Assembly: GCA_022560025.1 (NCBI GenBank)
Contig: JAFISE010000010.1
Location: 124,001-188,000 of the forward strand
Length of the DNA stretch: 64,000 nt
From: Stagonosporopsis chrysanthemi
Taxonomy: Eukaryota; Ascomycota; Dothideomycetes; Pleosporales; Didymellaceae
Reading direction: 5' to 3'
In this document: piece after piece, positions 54,205 to 63,569 of the stretch
Layout of the letters: each line of letters begins with the position of its first letter
How positions within the stretch are numbered: the stretch's first letter is position 1
Translations under genes and position numbers: made by a program
The notes under the pieces: generated by a model
Database searches by the model: none
Told to the model about the DNA's origin: nothing
The model's input: the letters and a program-made list of their open reading frames with translations, nothing else

Positions 54205-55920
54205 TCAACATCCGCCCTCCTCCGTCGTCGTCCCCGGCACATACACATCAAACACGGCATGCACCACCCCCGGCGCATACAGCTTCACGCGCTCCACATG
54301 CTCAACCCTGACCCCTCCCCCCTTTCCCTCCCCCGCCAGCCGCGCAAACACACCCTCCACCTCCCCCCGCCGCGCATCCAGCTCCCCCACCCCAACGTTC
54401 TCGTGCGCGTGCACCCACCCCCCGAGCCGCGCGTCGATGGCACTCACTGCCGCGGGCCAGCTGGGGCGGGACACGGGAAGCAGTCCGAGGTTGACATGGC
54501 GGACGGGGGGGATAAGAGGGCGGAGAGCGCGCAGGATAGCGGGTGCAGTATCGTTTGTGAAAGCGAAGACCCAGAGCTCGGGGGCGGTACTAGAATGCCG
54601 GTCTTGTAGCTGATGCGCGACGCCTGCGCGCCACGCGGTCCACGCCTCCCCCGCCGCGTCGGGCGCGGGCACGTCGCCCGCGCTGAAGACGCGACACCGT
54701 TGCTTGTTCAGCGCGCAGCCGCGCCGTAGTCCTTCGATCGACCAGGGATTTATCTCCCAGCAGAGCACGGGTGAGGCGCCGCTGAGAAGGTAGGGGAGCG
54801 CGAAGTAGCCGATCCCTGCGTATAGGTCTGCTGCTGCCATGGCTGAGGGCGCTGGCTGAGCCATGGCGGCAGGGGCGTTGGCACGACGGCCGCTGGGGGG
54901 TGAGCGCGTGGCAGCGGTATCAGCATCAGCATCAGCGTCAGCATCAGCATCCACAGAGCCACGATGTCGATTTCGATCCCGCCCTCGATTCCGTGGCAGT
55001 GACGGCAAAGCCAGGATCCGCGCCTTCTCCTTCACATTGCCCCGGCTGAACATGGTATACAGCGGGGCCCACGTCTGCCTTACGCCGTTCTGACACGCCT
55101 GGACCCACAGCGCGCCCGCAAAGTCCTCTCGCCCCGGGTGCCGCAGCGAGCGCTCCGTCGGCGCGGGCCCGAAGTCGCCGCACAACGGCTGCAGGTTGAC
55201 GGGGCTGCGCACCACGTTCGCGGCATCGCTGGCGTGTGCGGACGAGGCTGCGTTGGACGCCGGGATCGGCGAGTTGAGCGCAACGTGCGTGCAGCCCAGG
55301 GCGGAGGCTAGGTCGCGCCATACTGGGCCTAGGGCGGAGGCGTGGGTCTGGAGGAGGGAGCGCCAGAGGGGTGGGAGGGAGGTGCCCGGCAGCAGGAGGA
55401 GGGGCGGGTAGATGGAGTACGAGTCTGGGAAGGAGGCGGTGAGGGAGTCGATGGAGGGGAGGGTGGCGAGGGTTGAGGGAGGGAGGGAGGTGAGGGCGGA
55501 GAGGAGGGCTTTGCGGAGGGGGTTGTTGGTTGATGCTGGTGAGGGTGAGGGGTTGAAGGATGTGTGTGTGATGTCTGTAGAGATGGCGTCGAGACTGAGG
55601 TCTTTTAGTTGTTGCGTGCCGTTGGTGTCTAGATCGTCGTCGGATTCAGATTGAGGATATGGTATGCTTGTGTGCACGCGCATTCGTTGCTTTGCCGCAT
55701 CATTCTCGTCTGGACTGATCCCGCGGTATCGATCGAATAACTTGCTCTTCTCCAATGCCAGCTTCACGGCTTTCACGTGTGCTCTCGGTACCAGTAAGAC
55801 AACTCTTGCTCCATGGTCTAGGTCGGGAGGGTGCGGTTGGTCGAGTGTGACGTCGTCGTTCATGGTGGTGGTTGATTTGCGTGGTTTTGACTTGGATCTA
55901 ACGATTCCAACATCGCGCAT
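54205..55920 (-). CDS. TRM12: tRNA wybutosine-synthesizing protein 2 homologue (TYW2/Trm12)
   Basis: This enzyme transfers the aminocarboxypropyl group of S-adenosylmethionine to the tricyclic base at position 37 of tRNA-Phe. The gene is a single exon of 571 residues from ATG 55920; a second ATG at 55863 in CCACCATGA may be the real start. The N-terminal half includes VVLLVPRAHVKAVKLALEKS and a diverged region with LPSIDSLTASFPDSYSIYPP and LLLLPGTSLPPLWRSLL. The methyltransferase-like core has RGNVKEKARI, ADLYAGIGYFALPYL (SAM loop), VLCWEINPWSIEGLRRGCAL and later PPVRHVNLGLLPVSRPSW and GGWVHAHENVG. A low-complexity DADADADADAD tract (near residue 330) is encoded by a CATCAG hexamer repeat and interrupts the core before the SAM loop. 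Identity is good; the C-terminus is Gly/Val-rich. Confidence 0.88.
   Translation of the reverse strand: MRDVGIVRSKSKPRKSTTTMNDDVTLDQPHPPDLDHGARVVLLVPRAHVKAVKLALEKSKLFDRYRGISPDENDAAKQRMRVHTSIPYPQSESDDDLDTNGTQQLKDLSLDAISTDITHTSFNPSPSPASTNNPLRKALLSALTSLPPSTLATLPSIDSLTASFPDSYSIYPPLLLLPGTSLPPLWRSLLQTHASALGPVWRDLASALGCTHVALNSPIPASNAASSAHASDAANVVRSPVNLQPLCGDFGPAPTERSLRHPGREDFAGALWVQACQNGVRQTWAPLYTMFSRGNVKEKARILALPSLPRNRGRDRNRHRGSVDADADADADADTAATRSPPSGRRANAPAAMAQPAPSAMAAADLYAGIGYFALPYLLSGASPVLCWEINPWSIEGLRRGCALNKQRCRVFSAGDVPAPDAAGEAWTAWRAGVAHQLQDRHSSTAPELWVFAFTNDTAPAILRALRPLIPPVRHVNLGLLPVSRPSWPAAVSAIDARLGGWVHAHENVGVGELDARRGEVEGVFARLAGEGKGGGVRVEHVERVKLYAPGVVHAVFDVYVPGTTTEEGGC
54920..54956. repeat. CATCAG hexamer microsatellite inside TRM12
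   Basis: About six near-perfect copies of CAGCAT/CAGCGT on the plus strand encode the Asp-Ala repeat of TRM12. Copy number is likely variable between strains. Confidence 0.8.
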
Positions 55921-56126
55921 GAGACTTGACGAAGACCTCACGCCTCAACCACATTTCGAAGTCGACCATTGATCTCGTTCATGCTAACGAACGCAGCAGA
56001 GTCAGGTAGCACATTTGATCTTAGACAGTCTCACATGTTACACCTCTCCTAAAGTTCATACAATACATCAACCCTGCCCCGCCCCCGCTAATTCTATCGC
56101 TCTCCCATGACGAAGCCCACCACCAA
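55921..56126. promoter_or_regulatory. Divergent promoter TRM12/Nudix gene, 206 bp
   Basis: The two start codons are only 206 bp apart and point away from each other, so both promoters must overlap here. No TATA box is clear. Confidence 0.45.
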
Positions 56127-56199
56127 ATGTCCAACTTTGCCTTCCCCACAGCCCTCCCCTCACAACCACCCATGTCTTCTCACCTCCAAACGGCCGTAA
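56107..56199 (+). promoter_or_regulatory. Upstream ORF overlapping the Nudix start
   Basis: An ATG at 56107, 20 bases before the assigned start, opens a 30-codon frame ending TAA at 56197-56199, in another frame. If the transcript includes it, it would limit use of ATG 56127 and favour reinitiation at ATG 56220. Confidence 0.35.
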
Positions 56200-57170
56200 C
56201 GCCTCTCGACCCCTCGACCATGTCCTTCACAAACCTCGCTCTCGTGGGCCAATGCGACGGCTTCCCCTACGCCGACTCGGACCCAGCCGCCTACTGGGCA
56301 CGAACAGAAACATACTACCAGCTGCGTGTCGACGGCCACGACTACGCGCTGGGCTACATGCTGCCGTCGGTCGCGGAGGTGTTCAGGGGGATACCGAAGT
56401 GGACGCTCGACGACGAGCAGCGCATTCTGACGCTGACGGCGGGGGACGACGCAGCGGCGCGCAGCCAGGCCGTGGCCACGACGCTGCTGGCGCTGCGGGA
56501 GCTGGGGCATTTCGACGTGCTGAAGAAGTGGCGCGGGGAGCTGTACGCCGTGTACGGACGCGACAAGGAGCTGCTGTTCAACGTGGAGCGGAGCGCGAGT
56601 CCGCTGCTTGGCGTCGTCACGTACGGTGTGCATTTGACGGCGTACACGAAGGATAAGGAGACGGGCGAGATGAAGATCTGGACGCCGCGCAGGGCGAAGA
56701 CGAAGCAGACGTATGGCGGCATGCTGGATAATGCTGTCGCGGGCGGCATTGCGTCGGGGGAGAGCCCGTTTGAGAGCCTCGCTCGCGAGTGCGCTGAGGA
56801 GGCCAGTCTGCAGGAGGCGCTGGTGAGAGAGCGCGCGCGGGCTGCAGGCACAGTCACGTACTGGTATGTGAGGGATGAGCGGGCGGGGGGCGAGACGGGG
56901 CTGTTGCAGCCTGAGGTGCAGTACATCTACGACCTGGAGCTACCTGACGATGTTGTGCCCAAGCCGGGAGACGACGAGGTGGAGGAGTTCTACTTGTGGA
57001 GTGTGCAGGAGGTGCAGGAAGCTATGCGCAAGGGCGAGTTCAAGCCCAACTGCTCGCTGGTGGTGCTGGACTTCCTGGTCAGGCACGGCATTCTGACCGA
57101 AGCGAACGAGAAGGACTTCATTGAGATTGTGTCGAGACTACACAGGAGGTTGGAGTTCCCTACACTCTGA
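56127..57170 (+). CDS. Nudix hydrolase with DUF4743 N-terminal domain (Tnr3-like)
   Basis: This family hydrolyses phosphate bonds of oxidised thiamine diphosphate-like or ADP-ribose-like compounds. The gene is a single exon of 347 residues. The N-terminal domain runs through LALVGQCDGFPYADSD, YALGYMLPSVAEVF and FDVLKKWRGELYAVYG. The Nudix core has GVHLTAYTKD and WTPRRAKTKQTYGGMLDNAV, then the box GGIASGESPFESLARECAEE, with the RECxEE metal ligands; the usual Gly after EEx is replaced by Ser, as common in this subgroup. It ends with YDLELPDDVVPKPGDDEVEE and VVLDFLVRHGILT. The family usually starts around the third Met (56220, MSFTNLALVGQCD); the first 31 residues may be a leader or untranslated. 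Confidence 0.88.
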   Translation: MSNFAFPTALPSQPPMSSHLQTAVTPLDPSTMSFTNLALVGQCDGFPYADSDPAAYWARTETYYQLRVDGHDYALGYMLPSVAEVFRGIPKWTLDDEQRILTLTAGDDAAARSQAVATTLLALRELGHFDVLKKWRGELYAVYGRDKELLFNVERSASPLLGVVTYGVHLTAYTKDKETGEMKIWTPRRAKTKQTYGGMLDNAVAGGIASGESPFESLARECAEEASLQEALVRERARAAGTVTYWYVRDERAGGETGLLQPEVQYIYDLELPDDVVPKPGDDEVEEFYLWSVQEVQEAMRKGEFKPNCSLVVLDFLVRHGILTEANEKDFIEIVSRLHRRLEFPTL

Positions 57171-57328
57171 TTGGATATGTTTTGGGAGAAGATGTTCAAG
57201 ATTTGAGGATATCGAGGGTATCCAGACGCCGTAAGTAGACCGCTCCAGATGATACCAACACCACCACATAACGCCGCCCATGCTTGCTTTTCTTCGTCTC
57301 TGCCGCTGCGCATTTCCTCTGGGTGTAT

Positions 57329-57810
57329 CTAGCTGTGCTTGAGCAGCATGTAAATGTTGTCAATCTTCAGGCCGGTCAGCTTCTTGAAGGGGCCCTCGAT
57401 GTACAGCAGCAGCCCGCCGAAGCTAGCAAAGTACTTGCTGCGCGTTGTCAGCATGTCTGTTGTTCGTCCCGGTAGGTAGTCACCCACAGTGTGTCTCCAT
57501 CGCCATCCTCGAACCTGTAGTTCTTGCCGTAGCACACGTAGTCGTACATGTCGGCCAGGGTGGTGGTGCCCTGCTTGCTGACGTTTCTCCAGCTCGTCTC
57601 CTCCTTTGTGCCGTCGAGGTTCAGGGTGGTGGCCAGGACCATCTGGATCTGCTCGCCTTGGTGGCAGGGGAAGAGCTCGTGGTTGATGTCGAGGGTCATG
57701 GTGAGCGACTGGTCGGCGGAGGTGCCGAAGATGCGCGACACGCGGTCGTAGCGCTCGTTGTTGACCTCGGTGAGGTGGAACGTCTCTTCAAAGACTTGCG
57801 CGTCGGCCAT
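57329..57810 (-). CDS. RPB8: RNA polymerase I/II/III shared subunit Rpb8
   Basis: RPABC3, common to all three nuclear RNA polymerases, has an OB-type fold. Exons on the minus strand are 57810-57488 and 57437-57329 (143 residues; normal length is about 145). The start MADAQVFEETFHLTEVN is typical, followed by YDRVSRIFGTS, LTMTLDINHELFPCHQGEQI, ADMYDYVCYGKNYRFEDGDG, and over the 50-nt intron (GTGGGT donor) DTLKYFASFGGLLLYIEGP and IDNIYMLLKHS. The final YxLLK end is conserved. ATG 57810 lies in GGCCATGGC on the other strand's reading, a good start. It diverges from the F-box-like gene. Confidence 0.95.
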
Positions 57811-58275
57811 GGCGGGCTATGTGAAGGGCGTAGAAATTTTGTGGAGCGGTTGTCGGGTCGCGGGGCCGGGCGCGAGACGTCTGTTCTCGGTCGGCGTGAA
57901 GTGTGTGTACGCGGAAGGGCGGCGTCGGGCTTTGTGTGGACGAGTCGGTGAGGGTGAAAGTGAAAGGGAAAGAGAACGAGAAAGAGAACGAGCTTCAGCA
58001 GCAAGTGCGCTGCTTGCGATGCGATCGGCGCTAGCGGACCCCCGACCGTCTCCACATGCAACTGCGGCTCGCCCTCGACAGCACTGCAGACTGCAGCTCG
58101 ACCACCACTGCACAAGCGCCGCTGTGGTTCATGTACAGCTGGCGCCCTGCTCTGCCCCGACCTCGCTCACTCCCCATACAGCCCAACCTGGCTCCACACA
58201 TGATACTAGCCGCCTGACCACCGGCCCTCCTCGCTGTCGCACGCCTCGCCGGCGCACGCAACTCCACACCACCCC
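57811..58275. other. Divergent promoter, 465 bp
   Basis: This lies between RPB8 (minus) and the F-box-like gene (plus). It contains a purine tract rich in GAAAG/GAGAAC units at about 57955-57992. No gene seen. Confidence 0.5.
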
Positions 58276-60666
58276 ATGTCCCGGAGGCTCTCCCTCCTTG
58301 CCCTCCTCGAAATGGCGCCGCCGTCGCCCGGCCCCGACGACTCGGACTCGAGCCGCGGCTGCAGTCCCTTGGCCTTGACCTTCGACCCGCTCAACACACG
58401 CAACCCCAAGACCACGGTGCAGCCCAGCCCGCTGTTCAAGCTGCCGGACGACATCTTCAAGTGCGTGCTCGACCACCTGGGCCGTGACGACGCCTGGAGC
58501 CTGAAGCGTCTGTGCAAGGGCCTGTCCAAGAGCGAGTCCATCACCCAGCTGCTCTACAAGTACCCCGTCCAGCTGGGCGACGTGCGTGACGTCCGCCTCA
58601 ACGAGTGGAAGTACCGCCCCAGCGGCCAGATGCGCTGGCAGAGCTTCCAGGAGAGCATCACCGACGCGAACCGCAGCTACGTCCAGAAGCTGGCCATGTC
58701 GCACTGGGCGAGCATCGACGACTTCCGCTGGGTAGAAGCAAACCTGCCCGCGCTCACCAGCCTAGATATCTCCGCCATCAAGGACTTTGTCTGGACGCCT
58801 GAGGAGACGTGGACGTGGAAGGTGCTGGCCGCGGCATGCCCGCGCCTGTTCAGCAGGCTGGACGAGCTCGAGGTCGCCAACTGGGCCGACTACACCGCCC
58901 ACTCGCGCATCGAGTACAGCTACTCGTACAACGACTACAGGTTCAAGCCCAAGTTCCGGCTGTCGCGGCGCCGAGGTGGCGGCTCGGTGGCAAAGGAGAT
59001 CTTCCCACTGTGTAGCAAGCTCAAGACTCTCGGCATCCGGGAGCGCTACTCAGGGTTCCAGTACGTCGGGCCCACGCTGCTGCATCACCTGGAACTAACA
59101 GATGACGACAGCACATGGAACGAGTGGGAGGTCCACCAGCGCGTCTGCTGCCTCATCGACGGCGTGCAGACCAACTGCCCGTCTAGCTTGACACGGCTCA
59201 AAGTCCACGACTACGCCCCATACCGATCGCTCTTCTCCACCGACGCCACCGACTGGGCGCAGATTACTGACGTTGATATTGGTCTGTACAGCTGGATGGA
59301 GGACCGCCGTGAGCGAGACGTCATTGGGCCCATCCCCTACAGGATAACCCAAGGGCATCATCACCGCGATGAAGAGGAGGCGTTCGATGATAAGAGCTTC
59401 GACGAGTGCAAGCGCAACCACATGACGCTCGGTAACCACGTTGTCCAGGGCGTTGGCGCCTCTTTCGAGGACCTGCTACAAAGCCTCCAAACCATCTCGA
59501 ACAAGTACCCAAAAATCAGCATCAAGCCCATCCGGAATCTCGAGAACATCACGCTCCACCCCTTCCACCTTGTCAACGTCATGCAGCGGCGACAACATTT
59601 CGGCCATCCTAACACCCAGAACAACGCTGCGCCGCCTGTAGACCCATGCTCTAATGCTGAAGTCCAAGAAGCCATTCGCTGGTTGCTGCAGAAGTGCGAC
59701 TGGAAGCCCATCCTGGCTTGGTCGTCCATGATGTGCGACGTATTTCCTGCCAACCTGGAACCGACACGCACCTTCCTCCCAAAGTCCGAAGTGTTGACCC
59801 GCATCCAAAGTATGGTCAGCACACTTCGCAGCCTTAACGTCCCCGTCCGCCTTTCCATCGGCGACCGCACCATCACATCCCCTTCGACCGGCCTCGACGG
59901 CAGCCTCTACTTTGGCGATTACAAAACACTCACGGGCGCCGACGACGCCAAAGTTGAAGCCCTCCTCCCCACCCAAGCCGCCTTCAACCTCTCCCACATC
60001 GCCCACATGGTCGACGAACTCCTCATCCAGTACCCCGCCGACGTGCCCGGCGTAGGCGGCTTCCTGCGCGCACAACGCCGCACCTCTCCCGCCGAAAAAG
60101 CCCTCATGGACCGCGAAATGACCGGCTGGCGCCGCTTCTGGGCTCGCTACGCATCGCAGTTCACCAACCTCAAGAAACTCACCGCCAACGTGCCCAACGA
60201 CATCTACAATGACTGGGCACAAACCGCTCTCCCCGCGCTGCTGCAAGATGAGCGCTGGGAGATGCTCGAGATTGCCGACGAAAGCGCGAATTCTTATCTC
60301 TGCGGCGCGTTCTCGCCGTACGTGGGCTGGCGGTATAGATCGCTTAGTCCGAAGGAGGGGCGTGTCAAGTTCGTCCAGCGCGTCTTCTTCCGCCGCGACG
60401 CGGACCCGCTCGTTCTGCACGATGCGCACAAGCAGTTGCTGCCGCACGAGCGCGAGGAGCGCGTCATTGACGCTGCGCAGATTGCCGACCGCGAGGTCCC
60501 CGGTCATCGCTTCTGGGCACACAGTGGAAACGGCAAGGACGCCGGTGCGAATGCGAGTGCAAGTGCGAGTGCGGGACCCAACGCGCTCGGCAAAGCAGCG
60601 AAGCGCAAGGCGGCGCACGACGAGGGAGAGGACACGGCCAAGAGGCTGCGCACTGAGATCCCCTGA
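58276..60666 (+). CDS. F-box-like protein, large, function unknown
   Basis: This is a single exon of 796 residues. Near the N-terminus, FKLPDDIFKCVLDHLGRDDAWSLKRLCKGL (about 53-84) fits an F-box: LP at the start, helix, then a leucine/cysteine end. Such proteins usually recruit substrates to SCF ubiquitin ligases. The rest shows leucine-rich segments such as LPALTSLDISAIKDF, LDELEVANW, CSKLKTLGIRER and LLHHLELTDDDS, suggesting irregular LRRs, followed by a region with MCDVFPANLEPTRTFLPKSE and FTNLKKLTANVPNDIYNDWA. The C-terminus has a short ASASASAG repeat and a basic AKRKAAHDE end. ATG 58276 is in ACCCCATGTCC. No intron seen. Partner proteins cannot be predicted. Confidence 0.8.
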   Translation: MSRRLSLLALLEMAPPSPGPDDSDSSRGCSPLALTFDPLNTRNPKTTVQPSPLFKLPDDIFKCVLDHLGRDDAWSLKRLCKGLSKSESITQLLYKYPVQLGDVRDVRLNEWKYRPSGQMRWQSFQESITDANRSYVQKLAMSHWASIDDFRWVEANLPALTSLDISAIKDFVWTPEETWTWKVLAAACPRLFSRLDELEVANWADYTAHSRIEYSYSYNDYRFKPKFRLSRRRGGGSVAKEIFPLCSKLKTLGIRERYSGFQYVGPTLLHHLELTDDDSTWNEWEVHQRVCCLIDGVQTNCPSSLTRLKVHDYAPYRSLFSTDATDWAQITDVDIGLYSWMEDRRERDVIGPIPYRITQGHHHRDEEEAFDDKSFDECKRNHMTLGNHVVQGVGASFEDLLQSLQTISNKYPKISIKPIRNLENITLHPFHLVNVMQRRQHFGHPNTQNNAAPPVDPCSNAEVQEAIRWLLQKCDWKPILAWSSMMCDVFPANLEPTRTFLPKSEVLTRIQSMVSTLRSLNVPVRLSIGDRTITSPSTGLDGSLYFGDYKTLTGADDAKVEALLPTQAAFNLSHIAHMVDELLIQYPADVPGVGGFLRAQRRTSPAEKALMDREMTGWRRFWARYASQFTNLKKLTANVPNDIYNDWAQTALPALLQDERWEMLEIADESANSYLCGAFSPYVGWRYRSLSPKEGRVKFVQRVFFRRDADPLVLHDAHKQLLPHEREERVIDAAQIADREVPGHRFWAHSGNGKDAGANASASASAGPNALGKAAKRKAAHDEGEDTAKRLRTEIP

Positions 60667-61245
60667 CGCAAGCCCCGCCCCGAGTACGCGAAGGCCATGC
60701 CGTCTGGACTGCCATGGACTTTTTCGGCCGTGGTGAGCGGAACTGCAGTTTCATAGACACCGTGGGGGTAAAAGGCGCATTTTTATGGCATGGGCGTTAA
60801 TGTGGCAGTAAAGGCGTTTTCATTTGGCTAGGGAGAGCATGGGTCGGCGTTGGGACTATTTTTCACGTATGGAGTCTGGCATGGGATGGGATAGGTTAGG
60901 ATAGGATTAGATACCAGGTTCTGGGCTGCATACATACATACGTAATGAAATGGCATGAGCTGCTTTTGTCTGTTGAAGAAGTGGCGAGATGTGCATGCAT
61001 GGCGCGGGCAGGTGTGCGGCAGGGTGTACGCACACCGCGGTGGTGCGGGTGAGGAGTGCGATGTGTACGCGCTGCGCCTGGGCTGATCACATATCCATAG
61101 CCGTGACGGGGAGCACGGATATACATGGACACGGCAGGCGGCTTGGACAGATATGCATGTTGGAACCGTCGTTTTATTCATGTATACATTATCATCCCAT
61201 TCCCATCAATCATCTTACACAAAACAACGCCACCGCTCCTCCCTC
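60667..61245. other. Convergent 3' flanks, 579 bp
   Basis: This lies between the F-box-like gene and SEN34. It includes a short GGATA/GGTTA-rich stretch at about 60885-60912 and an ATACATACATACG tract. No gene seen. Confidence 0.5.
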
Positions 61246-62787
61246 TCACATGGACGCCCACTCGACCGAAAACGCCCTGACATCCTTCCCGCCCTCCTGC
61301 TGCCCCCCAACCATGTACGCCTTCTTGGTGCCCGTGCCCAGCCTGCCCCCGCCCACGACATCCAGCAGCTCGAACTTCTCGTCCCACCCCAGCCCCGTGG
61401 CCAGGAAGTGGCTGTGGTACCGCAGTGGATCGCCGGGGTAGACCGAGTAGTTGCACCCGAAGCGCAGGCCCGGCATGAAGAAGTAGCCGCGCGAGTGCAG
61501 GAAGCGGAAGAGCGGGTAGCTTTTTGGAACGGCGGGGAGGCGGGAAGAGGGGGATGGGGAGGGCATGGGGAGAGGAGGGTGGGAAGTTGTGGGGGTGATG
61601 AATTGGCGTTGTGCGAAGACGCTTTTTGGGGTGGATTTGGAGGGAGGTGTGGAGGTGGGGGGTGCTGAGTCGAAGAGAGAAGTTTCGTCGACTGGTGGAA
61701 TGGGCGTGCTGTCGACCATTGGGGGGATGCCTTCGGGTAGCTCGACCTCCTCGGGGTCGTCGGCTGTCACGGCCGAAAACTCCTCCTGCATGGCGGCTTC
61801 GAGCTGGGCTGAATCCGCTTCTACCAGCTCGGCTGCTTCTTCCTTGACCAGAAGAGGAGAGGCTTCTTCGACCTCGACCTTGCGGACCTTCACTTGGATG
61901 GGAGTGGGGTCCAGGAAAGACGAGCCCTTCATGATGGAGCCGAGATCAGAGAAGGATGAGCCAAGGTCGGAGGTCTGTGGGGAGAGGGATGCAGCACTGG
62001 CGGGCGCGACGGCGACGTCCGACTTTGACGATGTCGAGGCTGAATCTGTGAAGGAGGATCCCTTCATGATCGAGCCTAGGTCAATGAAGGACGATCCGAG
62101 ATCAGATGCAACGGGGCTTAAGTCCGACGGCACTGATGGCACTGTAGTCGAGGCTATGGGCGACACTGCTGATGACGTTGCGTCGACCGACGACTGTGAG
62201 TCCAAGAACCCTGAGCCCTTCATGATGAACCCGAGACCAGAGCCAGAGGGGCTAGGGAGCTCAACATGTACTGTCGCGTCGGAGGCCGCGCTGTCTGCAA
62301 TACCAGGTGCTGACGCCGAGCTCTCGATCGTCGCAGTGCTATCCGCAACGCTCGGAGCCGTCTCGGTCTCGACAGCATCCTTCCTCAAGCCCTTCTTCTT
62401 CAGAGCAACATCTTTCTTCTTTTCTTGGGCAGCCAGACTCTCTTTCGCAGCCTCAGTGCCCTGGCGGTCCATCTCCGCGAGGTACTGCAGCCTGTCTGCT
62501 CTGCTCATCTCTTGGAATCCCTGACGATGTATTTCTACATCGTCAACGATGTGGGCGTGTCCTCCTTCCACGAGCACGCGTGCCTCTTCAGGCATGAGCT
62601 CAAGCGGAATACCGAGGAAGACATTCTGCTGCGACAGGTTCGGGATGGTGCCGACCAGGACGCCGCAGATGTTGTGGTTGCGACGAACGTGCGAGATCAC
62701 GTCGACGTCAAAAAGGAGGTATCGTCCTGCAACGCAGGAGATAGGGAATGGCTCGGAGACTTCTTTTGCGGCCGCGGCTGGCGCCAT
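61246..62787 (-). CDS. SEN34: tRNA-splicing endonuclease catalytic subunit Sen34
   Basis: Sen34 cuts the 3' splice site of intron-containing tRNAs within the Sen2-Sen34-Sen15-Sen54 complex. The gene is a single exon of 513 residues; ATG 62787 starts MAPAAAAKEVSEPFPIS. The N-terminal domain has YLLFDVDVISHVRRNHNICG, then VLVGTIPNL and LPLELMPEEARVLVEGG-type sequence. The C-terminal nuclease has MPGLRFGCNYSVYPGDPLRY with HSHFLA, giving candidates Tyr450, His458 and Lys488/489 (GTKKAYMVGG), the catalytic triad by spacing. Between the domains lies a linker of about 300 residues, Ser/Ala/Glu-rich, with three copies of a LGSIMKGSSF unit. Family members normally have a shorter linker, so the insert is the odd part. 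It faces DAD1 across a divergent promoter. Confidence 0.92.
   Translation of the reverse strand: MAPAAAAKEVSEPFPISCVAGRYLLFDVDVISHVRRNHNICGVLVGTIPNLSQQNVFLGIPLELMPEEARVLVEGGHAHIVDDVEIHRQGFQEMSRADRLQYLAEMDRQGTEAAKESLAAQEKKKDVALKKKGLRKDAVETETAPSVADSTATIESSASAPGIADSAASDATVHVELPSPSGSGLGFIMKGSGFLDSQSSVDATSSAVSPIASTTVPSVPSDLSPVASDLGSSFIDLGSIMKGSSFTDSASTSSKSDVAVAPASAASLSPQTSDLGSSFSDLGSIMKGSSFLDPTPIQVKVRKVEVEEASPLLVKEEAAELVEADSAQLEAAMQEEFSAVTADDPEEVELPEGIPPMVDSTPIPPVDETSLFDSAPPTSTPPSKSTPKSVFAQRQFITPTTSHPPLPMPSPSPSSRLPAVPKSYPLFRFLHSRGYFFMPGLRFGCNYSVYPGDPLRYHSHFLATGLGWDEKFELLDVVGGGRLGTGTKKAYMVGGQQEGGKDVRAFSVEWASM
61897..62238 (-). repeat. Three imperfect MKGS repeats in SEN34 linker
   Basis: Units at residues 184-200 (62238-62188), 229-252 (62103-62032) and 274-297 (61968-61897) share LG.IMKGS.F.D. 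The last two share DLGSSF.DLGSIMKGSSF.D with a 45-residue period, showing internal duplication. Confidence 0.85.
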
Positions 62788-63171
62788 GATGTCGATCTGA
62801 GCAAAAGCTGTTAGCTATGCTGCTTGGCAGAAATGTTGATGTTGTGAAGGTATTAGGCAGAAGGTTGGATCATAGTGTGAATACAATAATTGGAGTCATC
62901 AAGTCCCATCTTGTGGGATTCAGGGGATTGACAGATTAATTATGGTGTTAATCATGTAAACCTCGGGGGTAGACCCCGGACGAGGAGATTGCACGGGCGG
63001 GCTTACCTTCACTTGTGTGGTTTCATCGTGGTGGTCGACTGATGAGGAGAGCTCAAGGTAGCAAACGGAATTTTATGGGCGGCGGCTTAGCGCGTGGCTT
63101 GTGCGCGTCGAACCCCACCGCGGACATGCAGCGCGTTCCTGCATCCAAACAATCCACCACAACAGACAAAT
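62788..63171. promoter_or_regulatory. Divergent promoter SEN34/DAD1, 384 bp
   Basis: Both genes start at its edges and point outward. The centre is AT-rich (about 62865-62960). No gene seen. Confidence 0.45.
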
Positions 63172-63569
63172 ATGTCGACGAATCGCGCCCCGACTGCGAA
63201 CGGCGCGCAGCCTGCGCCGGAGAAGACGTACTTTGAGCAGCAGCGCGAGCTGCTCGTGGGCGAGATTGCGCAGGTAAAACACGCCGCCCCGCACTTCCTC
63301 ACACACACCGCTGCACACCGCTGTGCAGGCATTGGACCCCCCGCGACTGACCGGTCCCGCAGAGTCTCGAACTTGTCCTGCAAAACATAAACAAACTGAA
63401 CCGCTCGCTCGAGGAAGTCACGCAAGTCGGTACTGAATTCGCGCCCGTCGAGTCGCTGTGGAGTCACTTCGAGAACGTCATGGCCAAGGACCCAAATGAG
63501 AATCCGGAAGGCGCGCAGGAGGGGCAGACGGAGCATGAAGAGACTGAAGTGACGGAGCATCAGAAGTGA
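63172..63569 (+). CDS. DAD1: DASH/DAM1 complex subunit Dad1
   Basis: Dad1 is part of the ten-protein DASH ring that couples kinetochores to spindle microtubules. Exons are 63172-63273 and 63363-63569 (102 residues); the 89-nt intron starts GTAAAA and ends CGCAG. The protein begins MSTNRAPTANGAQPAPEKTY; the core FEQQRELLVGEIAQ joins SLELVLQNINKLNRSLEEVT, the coiled-coil of Dad1, then VGTEFAPVESLWSHFENVM, which is highly typical. The acidic tail (EGAQEGQTEHEETEVTEHQK) is disordered. Length is close to fungal orthologues. Confidence 0.93.

Noticed and set aside
59476..60618. 380-codon open frame antisense to the F-box-like gene
   Set aside because: GC-rich third positions of the sense gene create it; the sequence has no motif and the sense frame has an F-box and better composition.
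60885..60912. GGATA/GGTTAGGA-rich stretch resembling telomere repeats
   Set aside because: Too short and irregular for TTAGGG arrays and placed between two housekeeping genes.
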